Shown: in pieces, positions 1 through 8,559 of the stretch | How the letters are laid out: each line of letters begins with the position of its first letter | Numbering within the stretch: the first letter of the stretch is position 1 | Assembly: GCA_037442005.1 (NCBI GenBank) | Contig: JBBIRA010000005.1 | Location: 20,758-84,757 of the forward strand | Source of the DNA: Leptospirillum sp037442005 | GTDB lineage: Bacteria > Nitrospirota > Leptospirillia > Leptospirillales > Leptospirillaceae | Direction: 5' to 3' | Length of the DNA stretch: 64,000 nucleotides | Notes under the pieces: model-generated | The model's input: only the letters and a program-made list of their open reading frames with translations | Database searches by the model: none | What the model was told of the DNA's origin: nothing | Made by a program: the position numbers and the translations under genes

Positions 1-151
1 GGCGGGATTTTGAAACCGGCCATTCTCAAATCCCGACTCACGGGATGATCGAAACTGTCCGATAAGAAAGTCAGCACTTTCCGGTTAAGAAAAAAACATT
101 CCGCTCGGGAAGATATCTAAAATGGATTTAAAGTGAAATTTTTTTTAAAAA

Positions 152-180
152 TTGGCATACACTTGTCTGATCAATAAATA
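152..180 (+). promoter_or_regulatory. Candidate sigma-70 promoter for the HD-GYP gene
   Basis: TTGGCA at 152-157 is followed by a 17-base spacer and TAAATA at 175-180. A second -10-like TATAAT lies at 204-209. Either would give a leader of about 190-220 bases before the gene. TGGCATA also resembles a sigma-54 -24 element, but the matching TTGC at the right spacing is absent. Confidence 0.4.
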
Positions 181-254
181 TGTTTTTAATATTTTTTTGG
201 TGATATAATTTAATAATTGATTTAAAAAACAAACGGTTCAGCACGGATCCGGAT

Positions 255-285
255 CCCTCCCTTTCCGGCGACAGGAAAGAGAGGG
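255..285. repeat. Imperfect inverted repeat (hairpin)
   Basis: A left arm at 255-266 pairs with a right arm at 274-285, leaving a 7-base loop and one mismatch. It lies inside the predicted leader of the HD-GYP gene, beside a doubled GGATCC. There is no immediate T-run on either strand, so a terminator role is doubtful. Confidence 0.4.
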
Positions 286-306
286 GAGTCGGGCGTTTCC
301 AAAGTT

Positions 307-387
307 GAGAATTGATGTCGTTTGGTTGTATTCTCTCGATCAATCAAGAAAAGGGCAAACCGGACCCTTTTCTGACGGGGTCTTTTT
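307..387 (+). promoter_or_regulatory. Attenuator-like leader with mutually exclusive stems
   Basis: AGAAAAGGG (347-355) pairs perfectly with CCCTTTTCT (365-373). The overlapping segment GACCC (363-367) can instead pair with GGGTC (378-382), which is followed at once by TTTTT (383-387), the shape of a small intrinsic terminator. Upstream, GAGAAT (307-312) can pair with ATTCTC (330-335), while the overlapping ATTGAT (311-316) can pair with ATCAAT (339-344). The ribosome site GGGAG (398-402) follows directly. The layout suggests conditional termination, but the ligand or protein is unknown. Confidence 0.4.
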
Positions 388-411
388 CATGACGGGCGGG
401 AGTTGATGCGT

Positions 412-1725
412 ATGAGCAAAGAGATTTCCATACCGATTGAACACCTTCGCATCGGCCATTATGTCGTCGGCATGGATAAAAGCTGGCTCGAAACCCCCTT
501 CATGACCCACCGGTTCATGATTCAGCGAAAAGACGAGATTGACGCCCTGATTTCATCCGGTGTTCATAAGATTACCGTCGACCTGTCCCGTTCACGACTC
601 AAAAACCAGGCGGAAGGATCCGGATCCTCCACCGCCTCCTCCCGGAAAGAGCCCAGAGTAGCAGGCCAGGCCCCGGACACTCCGACCTGGGATGATCCGG
701 CAAACCTCGAAGAGGTCGCTATCCCTGAATTCGAGGCTGCATCCCTGCTGGCGGATACCCATGTCCGGCTCGTTCATCAGTACCAGAAACTCTTTCATTC
801 GCTGAAAAACGGAAAACATACGCCGGGACCGGAAGATGTCCGCTTTTATAAAAATGCCCTGGACGAGGTGTCCCGCCTGGGACGGGCGTATCCCGATGCC
901 CTCCTTTTCATGGCCCACCTTCAGTCGACCGATGACGAAACCTACATCCATTCGGTCAACACCATGTTTCTGGCCATTTATCTGGCTCTGACCAAGAACA
1001 TTTCTCCCGAAGAGGTCGGGATCTGGGGAATGTGCGGACTTTTCCACGACATGGGAAAATGCGCGATTCCCTCAAGCATTCTCCACAAAAAAGATCCGCT
1101 GACCCTGGCGGAATGGGACATCATCCGCTCTCACCCGTCAGTCGGGGAAGAGCTCCTGAAAACCTGGAACGGTCTTCCACCCATTGTGGCCAAGGTCGCC
1201 GGAGAGCATCACGTCCGGAAGAACGGAAAAGGGTACCCGGACCAAAGACTTTTTATTGCGACCGATACCATCACCCGGGCCGTCATGATCCTGGACACCT
1301 TCGATGCCTTGACCGCCGATCGATCCTACCGCTCAGGGATGCCCCCGCCAAAAGCGCTCAAGCTGATCGCCCAGATGGCCCAGGAATCGCTTGATACCCA
1401 GCTTGTGGCCCAGGTGATCAAGGCCATGGGGATTTACCCGATCGGTTCCGTTCTTGAGCTTTTAAACGGGGAAGTCGGTGTTGTCATCCGCCATCACACC
1501 GATGAAAACAACAAGAACCAGCAGAACTTCTCCCTTCTGATGCTCAAGGATGAACGGGGAGCCCATCTGAGAAAGCCCACGGCCCGGAAAATCACCTGGT
1601 CTCCGGGATCAACGCCTCCGGTGGCAAGAACGCACAATCATTCGGACTGGGGAATCGACTGGGCCCAGCTACGGGATCACCTCCATCTCTGGACCGATGT
1701 CCGGGAGTCCAAAAGCCCCGCCTAG
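412..1725 (+). CDS. HD-GYP domain protein, probable cyclic-di-GMP phosphodiesterase
   Basis: About 437 residues. Residues 1-60 match the DUF3391-type domain that often precedes HD-GYP. A low-complexity linker (about 62-95) follows, then the HD-GYP domain. The metal-binding HD pair is at about 212-213 in an HDMGK context, and the HH...GYP signature is at about 266-276. Family knowledge: such proteins hydrolyse c-di-GMP and often control motility, fitting the flagellar genes downstream. The ATG at 412 is chosen because GGGAG (398-402) is nine bases upstream; TTG 403 and ATG 406 are too close. Its stop overlaps the stop of the convergent dut gene. Confidence 0.85.
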   Translation: MSKEISIPIEHLRIGHYVVGMDKSWLETPFMTHRFMIQRKDEIDALISSGVHKITVDLSRSRLKNQAEGSGSSTASSRKEPRVAGQAPDTPTWDDPANLEEVAIPEFEAASLLADTHVRLVHQYQKLFHSLKNGKHTPGPEDVRFYKNALDEVSRLGRAYPDALLFMAHLQSTDDETYIHSVNTMFLAIYLALTKNISPEEVGIWGMCGLFHDMGKCAIPSSILHKKDPLTLAEWDIIRSHPSVGEELLKTWNGLPPIVAKVAGEHHVRKNGKGYPDQRLFIATDTITRAVMILDTFDALTADRSYRSGMPPPKALKLIAQMAQESLDTQLVAQVIKAMGIYPIGSVLELLNGEVGVVIRHHTDENNKNQQNFSLLMLKDERGAHLRKPTARKITWSPGSTPPVARTHNHSDWGIDWAQLRDHLHLWTDVRESKSPA

Positions 1726-2198
1726 ACGCCTGTCGACCCGAAACCGCCCGTTCCGCGGGCTGTTTCGCTGGAGAAGATCTCAACCACCGAAAAGTCCGGC
1801 CGCACGACGGGAACAAACACCATCTGCGCCAACCGGTCCCCCGGCCGGATCGTCACAGGATCCGTTCCCGGACCGTTCCTGTTCCAGACGCTGACCATGA
1901 CCGGCCCCTGATAATCCGCATCGATCAACCCCAGAAGATTCCCCAGGACCAGACCGGCACGGTGGCCCAATCCCGATCGGGGAAGAATGATCGCCGCCAG
2001 ATGGGGGTTCTTCATGAACAGCGAAAATCCGGCCGGAACAAGCACGGCGGGAGCGCCAGGAGAAAGCGAAAACGGACCGTCGGTGCAGGCAAACAGATCG
2101 ATCGCGGCCGCCATTTCGCTTTGATAGCGGGGAAGCCCCCATTCATGAAGCCTTTTGTCCAGAACCCTGATTTCCACCGCGGGAGACGGACCGGTCAT
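1722..2198 (-). CDS. dut: dUTP diphosphatase
   Basis: 158 residues. It hydrolyses dUTP to dUMP and pyrophosphate, keeping uracil out of DNA. All five trimeric dUTPase motifs are visible: AAIDLFA (about 31-37), PRSGLG (73-78), GLIDADYQG with the catalytic Asp at about 93, GDRLAQ (120-125) and the C-terminal RGTGGFGSTG. The start is ATG 2198, with a GGAGGGG site upstream. This ATG overlaps the stop of the preceding lipoprotein gene as ATGA, so the two are probably translationally coupled. It is the last gene of the argB-side run. Confidence 0.95.
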   Translation of the reverse strand: MTGPSPAVEIRVLDKRLHEWGLPRYQSEMAAAIDLFACTDGPFSLSPGAPAVLVPAGFSLFMKNPHLAAIILPRSGLGHRAGLVLGNLLGLIDADYQGPVMVSVWNRNGPGTDPVTIRPGDRLAQMVFVPVVRPDFSVVEIFSSETARGTGGFGSTGV

Positions 2199-2671
2199 GA
2201 TTTCGGCCCCTCCGTCTGGCTGCAGGAAGCCCCGGGAACGCCGATGGACAGAGCTTCCAGAGAGCCGTAGGTGTTTTTGAACCGGAACCGGATTGTTCCC
2301 GGCGCAACAGTTGAAAAAAAGACCCACCCCTCGATGCGGCTTCCGGCAGGAATGACCGTGGGAAGGCCGGAGCGGTCGAGATGACGCTCGCTGCCCCGGA
2401 GCGATTGCCTTAATGGAGTTCCCAGAAGCGCTTCCTGATAGTCCGTTCCCTGCGAATGGTACCGGTAAGCCAGAATCTGCTCATCCGAACGACGGACACT
2501 TTTAAAAGCCAGATGAACCCCCAACAGACGGTTCCCAGGCGACAGGGGCAAACACTCGACGCCGACAACCACCGCGGTCACCCCCTTGACCTGACGGTCA
2601 TCGGGATGGCAGCCGGAAAGTCCGGTCAGAAGAATCCCCCCCGCCACCACCCATCGCCCGATTGCCTTCAT
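2195..2671 (-). CDS. Small lipoprotein of unknown function
   Basis: 158 residues. The N-terminus MKAIGRW is followed by a hydrophobic stretch and a lipobox ending LSGC (Cys about 20), so the product should be exported and lipidated. The rest is a compact, probably beta-rich domain that I do not recognise. Start ATG 2671 has GGGGGAGG eight bases upstream; an upstream in-frame ATG (2692) lacks such a site. It sits between argB and dut, overlapping dut by ATGA. Nothing in the context indicates its role. Confidence 0.75.
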   Translation of the reverse strand: MKAIGRWVVAGGILLTGLSGCHPDDRQVKGVTAVVVGVECLPLSPGNRLLGVHLAFKSVRRSDEQILAYRYHSQGTDYQEALLGTPLRQSLRGSERHLDRSGLPTVIPAGSRIEGWVFFSTVAPGTIRFRFKNTYGSLEALSIGVPGASCSQTEGPKS

Positions 2672-2688
2672 GAAACCTCCCCCGTTGT

Positions 2689-3537
2689 TCATTCGCGCGT
2701 GATTTCCGTTCCCACGCCTTCGGGAGTGAAAATCTCGAGCAATAGCGCATGCGGGACCCGCCCATCGATGACATGGACTTTGCCGACACCCGCTTCAATA
2801 GCCTTCAGACACCCTTCCATCTTGGGGACCATCCCCCCGTGAATCGTCCGGTCTTTCATGAGTTCCCGGACCTTTCCGGGAGAAAGGGAGGTCAACAGGT
2901 TCTTCTCCGCATCAAGCACCCCCGGCGTGTCGGTCATCATGATCAGCTTCTCCGCTTTCAGCGCACCGGCCACTTCCGACGCCACTTCATCGGCATTGAT
3001 GTTCAACGGGCTTCCCTCCCGGTCGACGCCGACCGGCGCCACAATCGTCGTAAAGCGATGGCGGTCAAGAAGATCGAGGATTTCCGTATTGACCGAAACA
3101 ACCCGACCGACCGACCCGAGGGCTCCGTCCCCGATCCGTTCGCCGATCAGAAGCCCCGCATCCCGTCCGGCGATCCCGACAGCACGCCCCCCCCGTTTCT
3201 GGACCAGTGTCACCAGATCCCGGTTCACTTTTCCCGAAAGGACCATTTCCACGACTTCCATGGTTTCATCACTGGTAATGCGTCGCCCGTCCGAAAACAG
3301 GGAGGGGATCCCGAGCCGGCCCAACATTCCCGAGATTTCGGGCCCCCCGCCGTGAACGACCACCGGCCGGATCCCGATATGAGAAAGAAGAACGAGGTCG
3401 TCGGCAAAAGAGAGGTCGGTCCCCCCATTCGCCCGGGTGCTGCCCCCGTATTTGATGACAAAGGTTTTCCCTGCAAAGGTCCGTATATAAGGCAACGCCT
3501 CGATCAGCACCCGGGCTTTTTCCTGACTGGCTTCCAC
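2689..3537 (-). CDS. argB: Acetylglutamate kinase
   Basis: About 282 residues from the chosen start. It phosphorylates N-acetyl-L-glutamate in the second step of arginine synthesis. Family motifs are clear: the phosphate-binding VIKYGG near the N-terminus (Lys about 29), VVVHGGGPEIS, the NINADEVASE segment, and GGMVPKMEG near the C-terminus. GTG 3537 is preferred because GGGGAGGA lies just upstream. ATG 3555 is also in frame but has no ribosome site and adds six residues. It follows the recombinase gene by about 20 bases. Confidence 0.95.
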   Translation of the reverse strand: MEASQEKARVLIEALPYIRTFAGKTFVIKYGGSTRANGGTDLSFADDLVLLSHIGIRPVVVHGGGPEISGMLGRLGIPSLFSDGRRITSDETMEVVEMVLSGKVNRDLVTLVQKRGGRAVGIAGRDAGLLIGERIGDGALGSVGRVVSVNTEILDLLDRHRFTTIVAPVGVDREGSPLNINADEVASEVAGALKAEKLIMMTDTPGVLDAEKNLLTSLSPGKVRELMKDRTIHGGMVPKMEGCLKAIEAGVGKVHVIDGRVPHALLLEIFTPEGVGTEITRE

Positions 3538-3558
3538 TGTTCCTCCCCATATCATGGG

Positions 3559-4590
3559 CTACAGATTGGTTGTGTCCGGATCACCCTGTTCCGGACCGGG
3601 AAGATCCTTCCTGTTTCTTGAAACGGGTTCTCCCGGAAAGTGGGCGCGGGAACGGTCATAACGCTCTTTCAGCTCCCGGAGTCCGACATGAGTGTACTTC
3701 TGGGTCGAAGACAGGGAGGCATGACCCAGAAGCGTCTGGATATGACGAAGATCCATCCGGTTGTCCAGAAGATGGGTCGCACAGGTATGACGCAGTTCAT
3801 GCGGCGTCACCGTTTCGGAGATGCCCGCCTTCCTGGCACTGTTCCGGACAATCCGACCGATCTGGTACACGGACAGTCTCCCACCACCCGGCTTTCGGGT
3901 GAAAAGGGGCGACCCTTTTGATTCCCCGCCGGATTCAGGGAGAAAAGCCATGAGCCGCTCACGGGCCATGCCAACAAGAGGAACCCGCCGCTCCTTGTTC
4001 CCTTTCCCCCGGATCAGGAGACCTCCACCGGACAGGTCGCCGGCATTCATCCCGGCCAGTTCCGACAACCGGACCCCGTCTAGATAAAAGATCTCCAGAA
4101 TCGCCCGGTCCCGCCGCCCTTCCCAGGTATGAACATCGGGGGCATCCAGAAGAAGTACCATCTCTTCGGGCGTCAGAAAATGCGGCTGGTTCCGGGGAAC
4201 CTTGGGACCCCGGATTCCCTTGAACGGATTCTCCCCGATGACGCCCTCCTCTTCCAGATAGGCGTAGAACATCCGGCACGAAGAAAGGATCCGGGCAATC
4301 GACCGGGGATGGTATCCTCCGAGCGTCAAGCGCATCAGAAAAGCCTGGGCATCGTTCCGGGACAGGGAAACAGCCGTTTTTTTTCCCGGCAGGGCAGGGA
4401 CAGACGAGACCAGAAGCGCCAGGTCATTCCGGCATGACGCCACCGTCCGCGGTGAGCGGCCTTTCACCGCCAGCAGGGAGACGAAATCGTCCACGCGGGA
4501 GGAAACGGGACAAGGGGTGTTTCTTAAGTCTTTCGATCCGGGAACACCGATCTCCCTGGATTTTCTTGTTCCGGATCCCCTACCGCCCAT
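3559..4590 (-). CDS. xerC: Tyrosine site-specific recombinase, XerC/XerD type
   Basis: 343 residues, a little longer than typical XerC/D (about 300) because of an extra 20-25 N-terminal residues. It has the SAM-like core-binding domain (about 30-115) and the catalytic domain with Arg174, Lys196, His264, Arg267, His290 and the nucleophile Tyr299 all present. Family role: resolving chromosome dimers at dif. The gene overlaps the end of trmFO by 11 bases. The order topA-trmFO-xerC resembles that in Firmicutes, which favours XerC over a mobile-element integrase; XerC versus XerD cannot be settled here. Confidence 0.88.
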   Translation of the reverse strand: MGGRGSGTRKSREIGVPGSKDLRNTPCPVSSRVDDFVSLLAVKGRSPRTVASCRNDLALLVSSVPALPGKKTAVSLSRNDAQAFLMRLTLGGYHPRSIARILSSCRMFYAYLEEEGVIGENPFKGIRGPKVPRNQPHFLTPEEMVLLLDAPDVHTWEGRRDRAILEIFYLDGVRLSELAGMNAGDLSGGGLLIRGKGNKERRVPLVGMARERLMAFLPESGGESKGSPLFTRKPGGGRLSVYQIGRIVRNSARKAGISETVTPHELRHTCATHLLDNRMDLRHIQTLLGHASLSSTQKYTHVGLRELKERYDRSRAHFPGEPVSRNRKDLPGPEQGDPDTTNL

Positions 4591-5977
4591 CAGCCGCTTC
4601 TCCGGTCAGAACGGGAAGAATCTTTCTCCAGCGGGAAAAGGCTTCGACAGATTTTTCGGCAATCAACTGCCTCCGGGTTTTCTGGGCTCTCGCCCCCCTG
4701 CCCTGGCCCTGTGGCTCAGGAAAGAGTCCAAAATGAAGATTGATCGGACAGAACGCACCGCCCCCGGGATTGGAAAGACCGGAGAGGAGGGAACCAAGCC
4801 CGGTCTCACGGGGAGGAAGAAAGTCGGCGGGAGACCGTCCCTCCCCTCCCCAGGCTTCATGAACCGCCAGCGACGTCATGGCCCCCATGGCGATCGACTC
4901 GGTGTAGCCCTCCACACCAAGCAACTGACCCGTGATATAGACGCCAGGAAGCCCCCGGAGAGAGAGATCTTCCCGGAGGAGCGACGGAGCATCGATAAAG
5001 GTATTCCGGTGAAGGGAACCGTACCGCAAAAAAACGGCATGGGCCAGTCCGGGGATCAGCCGGAAAATGCGCGCCTGCTCCCCCTGTCTGAGCCGGGTCT
5101 GGAAGCCGACCATATTGTAAGCGGTTCCTTCCTTGTTTTCCTTTCGAAGCTGAACCACCGCATAGGGCAGTTCCCCCGTTTCCGGATCGGGTAGCCCCAC
5201 CGGCCGGAGCGGACCATGGGCCAGCGTTTCAATTCCCGACTCCACAAGGGATTCAATGGGCTGGCATGCCTGAAAAGCTCTCAGGGAAGAAGGATCATCC
5301 TCAACCCCTTCATGGGGGGGAACTTTCTCTCCGGCCAGGATTTCCTCGCAGAAGCGGATGTATTCCTCCCGGGTCATCGGACAGTTGAGATAGTCTCCCT
5401 CCCCGGGCGTCCCGTGGCGATCCCCGGCGTAGATCCTGGAAAGATCCAGTCTCTCGCCGTCGAGAATCGGGGCAATCGCATCATAAAAAGACAGTTTCGA
5501 TCCGGGAAGATAACGGGAAAGATCCGCAATCAGGTCCGGATGGGTCAGGGGACCTGTCGCAATGACCAGAGGACGGACGGGGGGGATCCTGAAGACCGGC
5601 TCCCGGACGACATGGATCAGGGGATCGGCTGACAGAAGCGCTTCAAGCTCGAAGGAAAAACGCTCCCGGTCCACCACCAGGGCGCCACCACCCGGAATCC
5701 GGGCGGAGAACGCCGCCTGAAGCACCGGGGACCCCAACGCCAAAAGCTCCTGCTTGAGCAATCCGTGAGGCGTTTGGGGATCGAGACTTTTCAGTGAGTT
5801 CGAGCAGACAAGCTCCCCGGCCCGGGCCGTCTTGTGGGCCCCGGTCATGACCGTCGGTCGCATTTCGTGCAACCGGACCCGATGGCCCCTCCGCGACAGG
5901 GAAAGGGCCACCTCCGTCCCGGCCAATCCCGCCCCGATCACCGTGATGGCGGGGAGATCAGTCCGGAGACGACTCAT
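4580..5977 (-). CDS. trmFO: Methylenetetrahydrofolate-tRNA-(uracil-54-C5)-methyltransferase
   Basis: 465 residues. This flavoprotein makes ribothymidine at tRNA position 54, using methylene-THF as carbon donor and FADH2 as reductant. The FAD-binding GAGLAGTE is at about 15-22. The conserved ELVCSNSLKS (Cys about 58) and the CPMTREEY segment near the middle match TrmFO rather than its paralogue GidA/MnmG, as does the length. The start overlaps the end of topA by 20 bases, and its 3' end overlaps the recombinase gene, so the three are probably co-transcribed. Confidence 0.95.
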   Translation of the reverse strand: MSRLRTDLPAITVIGAGLAGTEVALSLSRRGHRVRLHEMRPTVMTGAHKTARAGELVCSNSLKSLDPQTPHGLLKQELLALGSPVLQAAFSARIPGGGALVVDRERFSFELEALLSADPLIHVVREPVFRIPPVRPLVIATGPLTHPDLIADLSRYLPGSKLSFYDAIAPILDGERLDLSRIYAGDRHGTPGEGDYLNCPMTREEYIRFCEEILAGEKVPPHEGVEDDPSSLRAFQACQPIESLVESGIETLAHGPLRPVGLPDPETGELPYAVVQLRKENKEGTAYNMVGFQTRLRQGEQARIFRLIPGLAHAVFLRYGSLHRNTFIDAPSLLREDLSLRGLPGVYITGQLLGVEGYTESIAMGAMTSLAVHEAWGGEGRSPADFLPPRETGLGSLLSGLSNPGGGAFCPINLHFGLFPEPQGQGRGARAQKTRRQLIAEKSVEAFSRWRKILPVLTGEAADGR

Positions 5978-8507
5978 ACCCGCACCCTTCCCGGGGACAG
6001 ACCAGTTTCATTTTCGGGGGCTTTCCCGATTCGACGAGGAACGGGTGGCTGCACACGGGGCAGGGGGTGGCGACCGGACGTCCCGCATAGGTTGCCTTGC
6101 ACTCCGGATACCGGCTGCAACCGTAAAAGATCCCTCTTTTCCCCCGCCGGGGGACAATTTCCCCGGTACATCCCGGTTCAGGGCAGGGAATTCCTGTCGG
6201 CATCGGCCGGGCCGTCTTGCATTTCGGATAGCCCGTACAGGCCAGAAAAGGGCCGAAACGGCCTTTTCGAACCACCATGGGTTTTCCGCAGACTTCACAG
6301 GGGGGAGTGTTCTCCGGAACGGGGGGCAAAGGAGCGGTCGAGGTTTCCTTGGGCGGCCACGGGCGTGTCGTCTTGCACCCCGGATACCCGCTACAGGCCA
6401 GAAAGGTTCCGAAGCGCCCTTTCTTGACCACCATGGGCTTTCCACAGACTTCGCAGACCTCGTCAACAGGCGTCTTGGGAAGGTCCGGACGGATCACCCC
6501 GTTTTCATCCTCGATGTAGTCCATGCTCGTCTTGCACTCGGGGTATCCGGAGCAGGCGAGATATCCTCCGTTTTTCCCCCATTTCCGGACCATCTTCTTC
6601 CCGCAGGCGGGGCAGTCGATATCGGTAGGGACAACCGCCTGCTTGAGGTTTTCCATTCCCCCCAGACGGGCCTTCTCCAGCCGTTCATGAAACGGTTCGT
6701 AGAAATCCCCGACAATGGATCGGTAGTTTCGGCTCCCTTCCTCGACCGAGTCGAGTTCCTCCTCCATCCGGGCGGTAAATCCGGGGCTGACAAGATCCGG
6801 AAACGAGGCCACCAGAAGCTTGTTCACTTTTTCGCCCAGCTCGGTCGGATGGAAGCGGGATTCTTTCTTTTCAACATACTCCCGTTCAAGGATCGTGGAC
6901 ATGATCGTCGCAAAGGTACTTGGACGACCGATTCCCTTTTCTTCGAGCTCCTTAATGAGGGTTCCCTCGGAATACCGTGGAGGAGGCTCCGTAAAATGCT
7001 GCTCCGGAAGAACCTTGGCCAGTTCGATGGCCTGTCCCTCGGCAAGAGGAGGGAGGATCCCCTCTTCCTGCTGGTCGGTCTGGTCTCCCTCCACGGTGAC
7101 CGTCTCTCCCCGGAGACGCAAAAATCCCGGATCGAGAAGCACCCGTCCCGAAGCCTTCAGCAGATCCTTCTGGCTGCCCTCGATTAAAACCTGCGTCTGA
7201 AGATAGCGGGCGGGAGACATCTGGCTTTCCATGAACCGCTGCCAGATCAGGTCATAGATCTTGTACAGATCCCCGGAAAGAACTCCTTTCAGCGATTCTG
7301 GCGTTCTCGACGGATCCGTCGGCCGGATCGCTTCATGGGCATCCTGTATCCCTTTTTTGTTTTTAAAGGCCGCCGGCGATTTCGGAAGGGCCTCGGGGTA
7401 ACGGGAGCCGATCCACTGCCGGGCGGCGGCCACCGCTTCCGGAGCGACGCGGATCGAGTCGGTTCTCATATAAGTGATGAGACCGACCGGACCGGTTCCG
7501 GGAAGGTCAATTCCTTCATAAAGCTTCTGAGCGGCCATCATCGTTCGCCGAGCCGCAAAACGGAACCGGTTGGCGCCTTCCTGCTGAAGCCGGCTGGTTG
7601 TGAGCGGTGGCGACGGATTCCGCTTTTTTTCCGACGACTCGACCGAGGAGACCCGGAATGACTCTCCTTCGAGACGCGCTGCCACCTCACGGGCCATCTG
7701 GCTGTCGCCAATCTTGGGCTTCTCCCCGGCCACCCGTTCAAGCCGGCTACGAAACCGCTCCCCACGCTCCCCGTTCCCGCCTGAGACCTGCTGGCACAGA
7801 CACTCGATCGTCCAGTACTCTTCCTGCCTGAAGGCCCGGATGGCCTCTTCCCGGTCGCAAATCAGACGGACAGCCACCGACTGGACACGGCCGGCCGAGA
7901 GTCCCCGACGAACACGGTCCCATAACAGCGGGGAAATGGTGTAGCCCACGATCCGGTCGAGGGCCCGACGGGCCATCTGGGCTTCCACCTTGTGCGCGTC
8001 GATTTCTCCCGGTTCGGACAGGGCATGACGGATCCCGGATTCCGTTAGTTCATGAATCAGGACACGCCGGATCGGCCGCTTGAGAGAGGAGAGCTCAGAC
8101 GCGATGTGATAGGCGATCGCCTCCCCTTCACGGTCAGGGTCGGAGGCCAGATAGATTTCCGAGGCCTTTTTGGCCTGGGAGAGAATGTCCGAGAGAATCG
8201 TCTTCTTGTCTTTATTGACGATAAATTCGAGCTCAAAGTTGTTCTCGATGTCCACGCCGAGCCGGGAAGGGGGAAGATCTTTCAGATGGCCCACCGATGC
8301 CCTGACGGAGTAGGAGGGGCCAAGAATCTTTGTCAGTGTCCTGGCTTTCGTCGGGGACTCGACCACAATCAGCCGTCCCCCCGAAGCGTCTGTCTCGTCC
8401 TTTTGAACCGCGATTTTCCTGACCGTTTTTCGGGCAGCCGTTTCCAGTGAGCGACCTTTCTTGGTCACGGTTTCCTTGACTGCGCCATCCTTGCTTTTTG
8501 TCGCCAT
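5958..8507 (-). CDS. topA: DNA topoisomerase I (type IA)
   Basis: 849 residues from ATG 8507, which has AAGGGGAAA upstream. It relaxes negative supercoils. A basic N-terminal extension (about 1-43) precedes the TOPRIM domain with Glu50 and the DPD pair at about 123-125. The active-site Tyr is at about 346 in GLITYMRTDS. The C-terminus carries five Cys-rich zinc-ribbon modules, three of them near-identical (CxxC...CSGYP/CTGYPxCK), more than the three of E. coli TopA. An upstream in-frame ATG (8540) has no ribosome site. It lies just downstream of dprA, 52 bases away. Confidence 0.97.
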   Translation of the reverse strand: MATKSKDGAVKETVTKKGRSLETAARKTVRKIAVQKDETDASGGRLIVVESPTKARTLTKILGPSYSVRASVGHLKDLPPSRLGVDIENNFELEFIVNKDKKTILSDILSQAKKASEIYLASDPDREGEAIAYHIASELSSLKRPIRRVLIHELTESGIRHALSEPGEIDAHKVEAQMARRALDRIVGYTISPLLWDRVRRGLSAGRVQSVAVRLICDREEAIRAFRQEEYWTIECLCQQVSGGNGERGERFRSRLERVAGEKPKIGDSQMAREVAARLEGESFRVSSVESSEKKRNPSPPLTTSRLQQEGANRFRFAARRTMMAAQKLYEGIDLPGTGPVGLITYMRTDSIRVAPEAVAAARQWIGSRYPEALPKSPAAFKNKKGIQDAHEAIRPTDPSRTPESLKGVLSGDLYKIYDLIWQRFMESQMSPARYLQTQVLIEGSQKDLLKASGRVLLDPGFLRLRGETVTVEGDQTDQQEEGILPPLAEGQAIELAKVLPEQHFTEPPPRYSEGTLIKELEEKGIGRPSTFATIMSTILEREYVEKKESRFHPTELGEKVNKLLVASFPDLVSPGFTARMEEELDSVEEGSRNYRSIVGDFYEPFHERLEKARLGGMENLKQAVVPTDIDCPACGKKMVRKWGKNGGYLACSGYPECKTSMDYIEDENGVIRPDLPKTPVDEVCEVCGKPMVVKKGRFGTFLACSGYPGCKTTRPWPPKETSTAPLPPVPENTPPCEVCGKPMVVRKGRFGPFLACTGYPKCKTARPMPTGIPCPEPGCTGEIVPRRGKRGIFYGCSRYPECKATYAGRPVATPCPVCSHPFLVESGKPPKMKLVCPREGCGYESSPD

Positions 8508-8559
8508 GTTTCCCCTTAAACTGTTCAGATAATGCCGCATTCAACGGAACGGATTCTCC

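Larger units (their letters stand above)
1..405. other. AT-rich intergenic leader region
   Basis: No convincing gene is seen here. The segment from about 100 to 240 is strongly AT-rich compared with the rest of the window. It holds a candidate sigma-70 promoter (152-180), an imperfect hairpin (255-285) and several alternative stems just before the HD-GYP start (307-387). A short minus-strand open frame at 128-343 has no ribosome site or recognisable domain and is treated as noise. Confidence 0.6.

Noticed and set aside
152..168. Sigma-54 promoter before the HD-GYP gene
   Set aside because: TGGCATA fits the -24 element, but the -12 element is TGTC at the correct spacing instead of TTGC.
128..343. 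71-residue minus-strand open frame in the left gap
   Set aside because: No ribosome site, no domain, and it covers the predicted leader of the plus-strand gene.
347..387. GEMM (c-di-GMP-I) riboswitch
   Set aside because: Only a GGGCAAACC-like string matches; the downstream GACGCAAAGCC element and the two-stem fold are absent.
3559..4590. Mobile-element integrase
   Set aside because: The recombinase is locked into a housekeeping operon by overlaps, and no attachment sites, tRNA or cargo genes are nearby.
5832..7187. 451-residue plus-strand open frame opposite topA
   Set aside because: Antisense shadow of the well-supported topA; Arg/Pro/Gly-rich with no domain or ribosome site.
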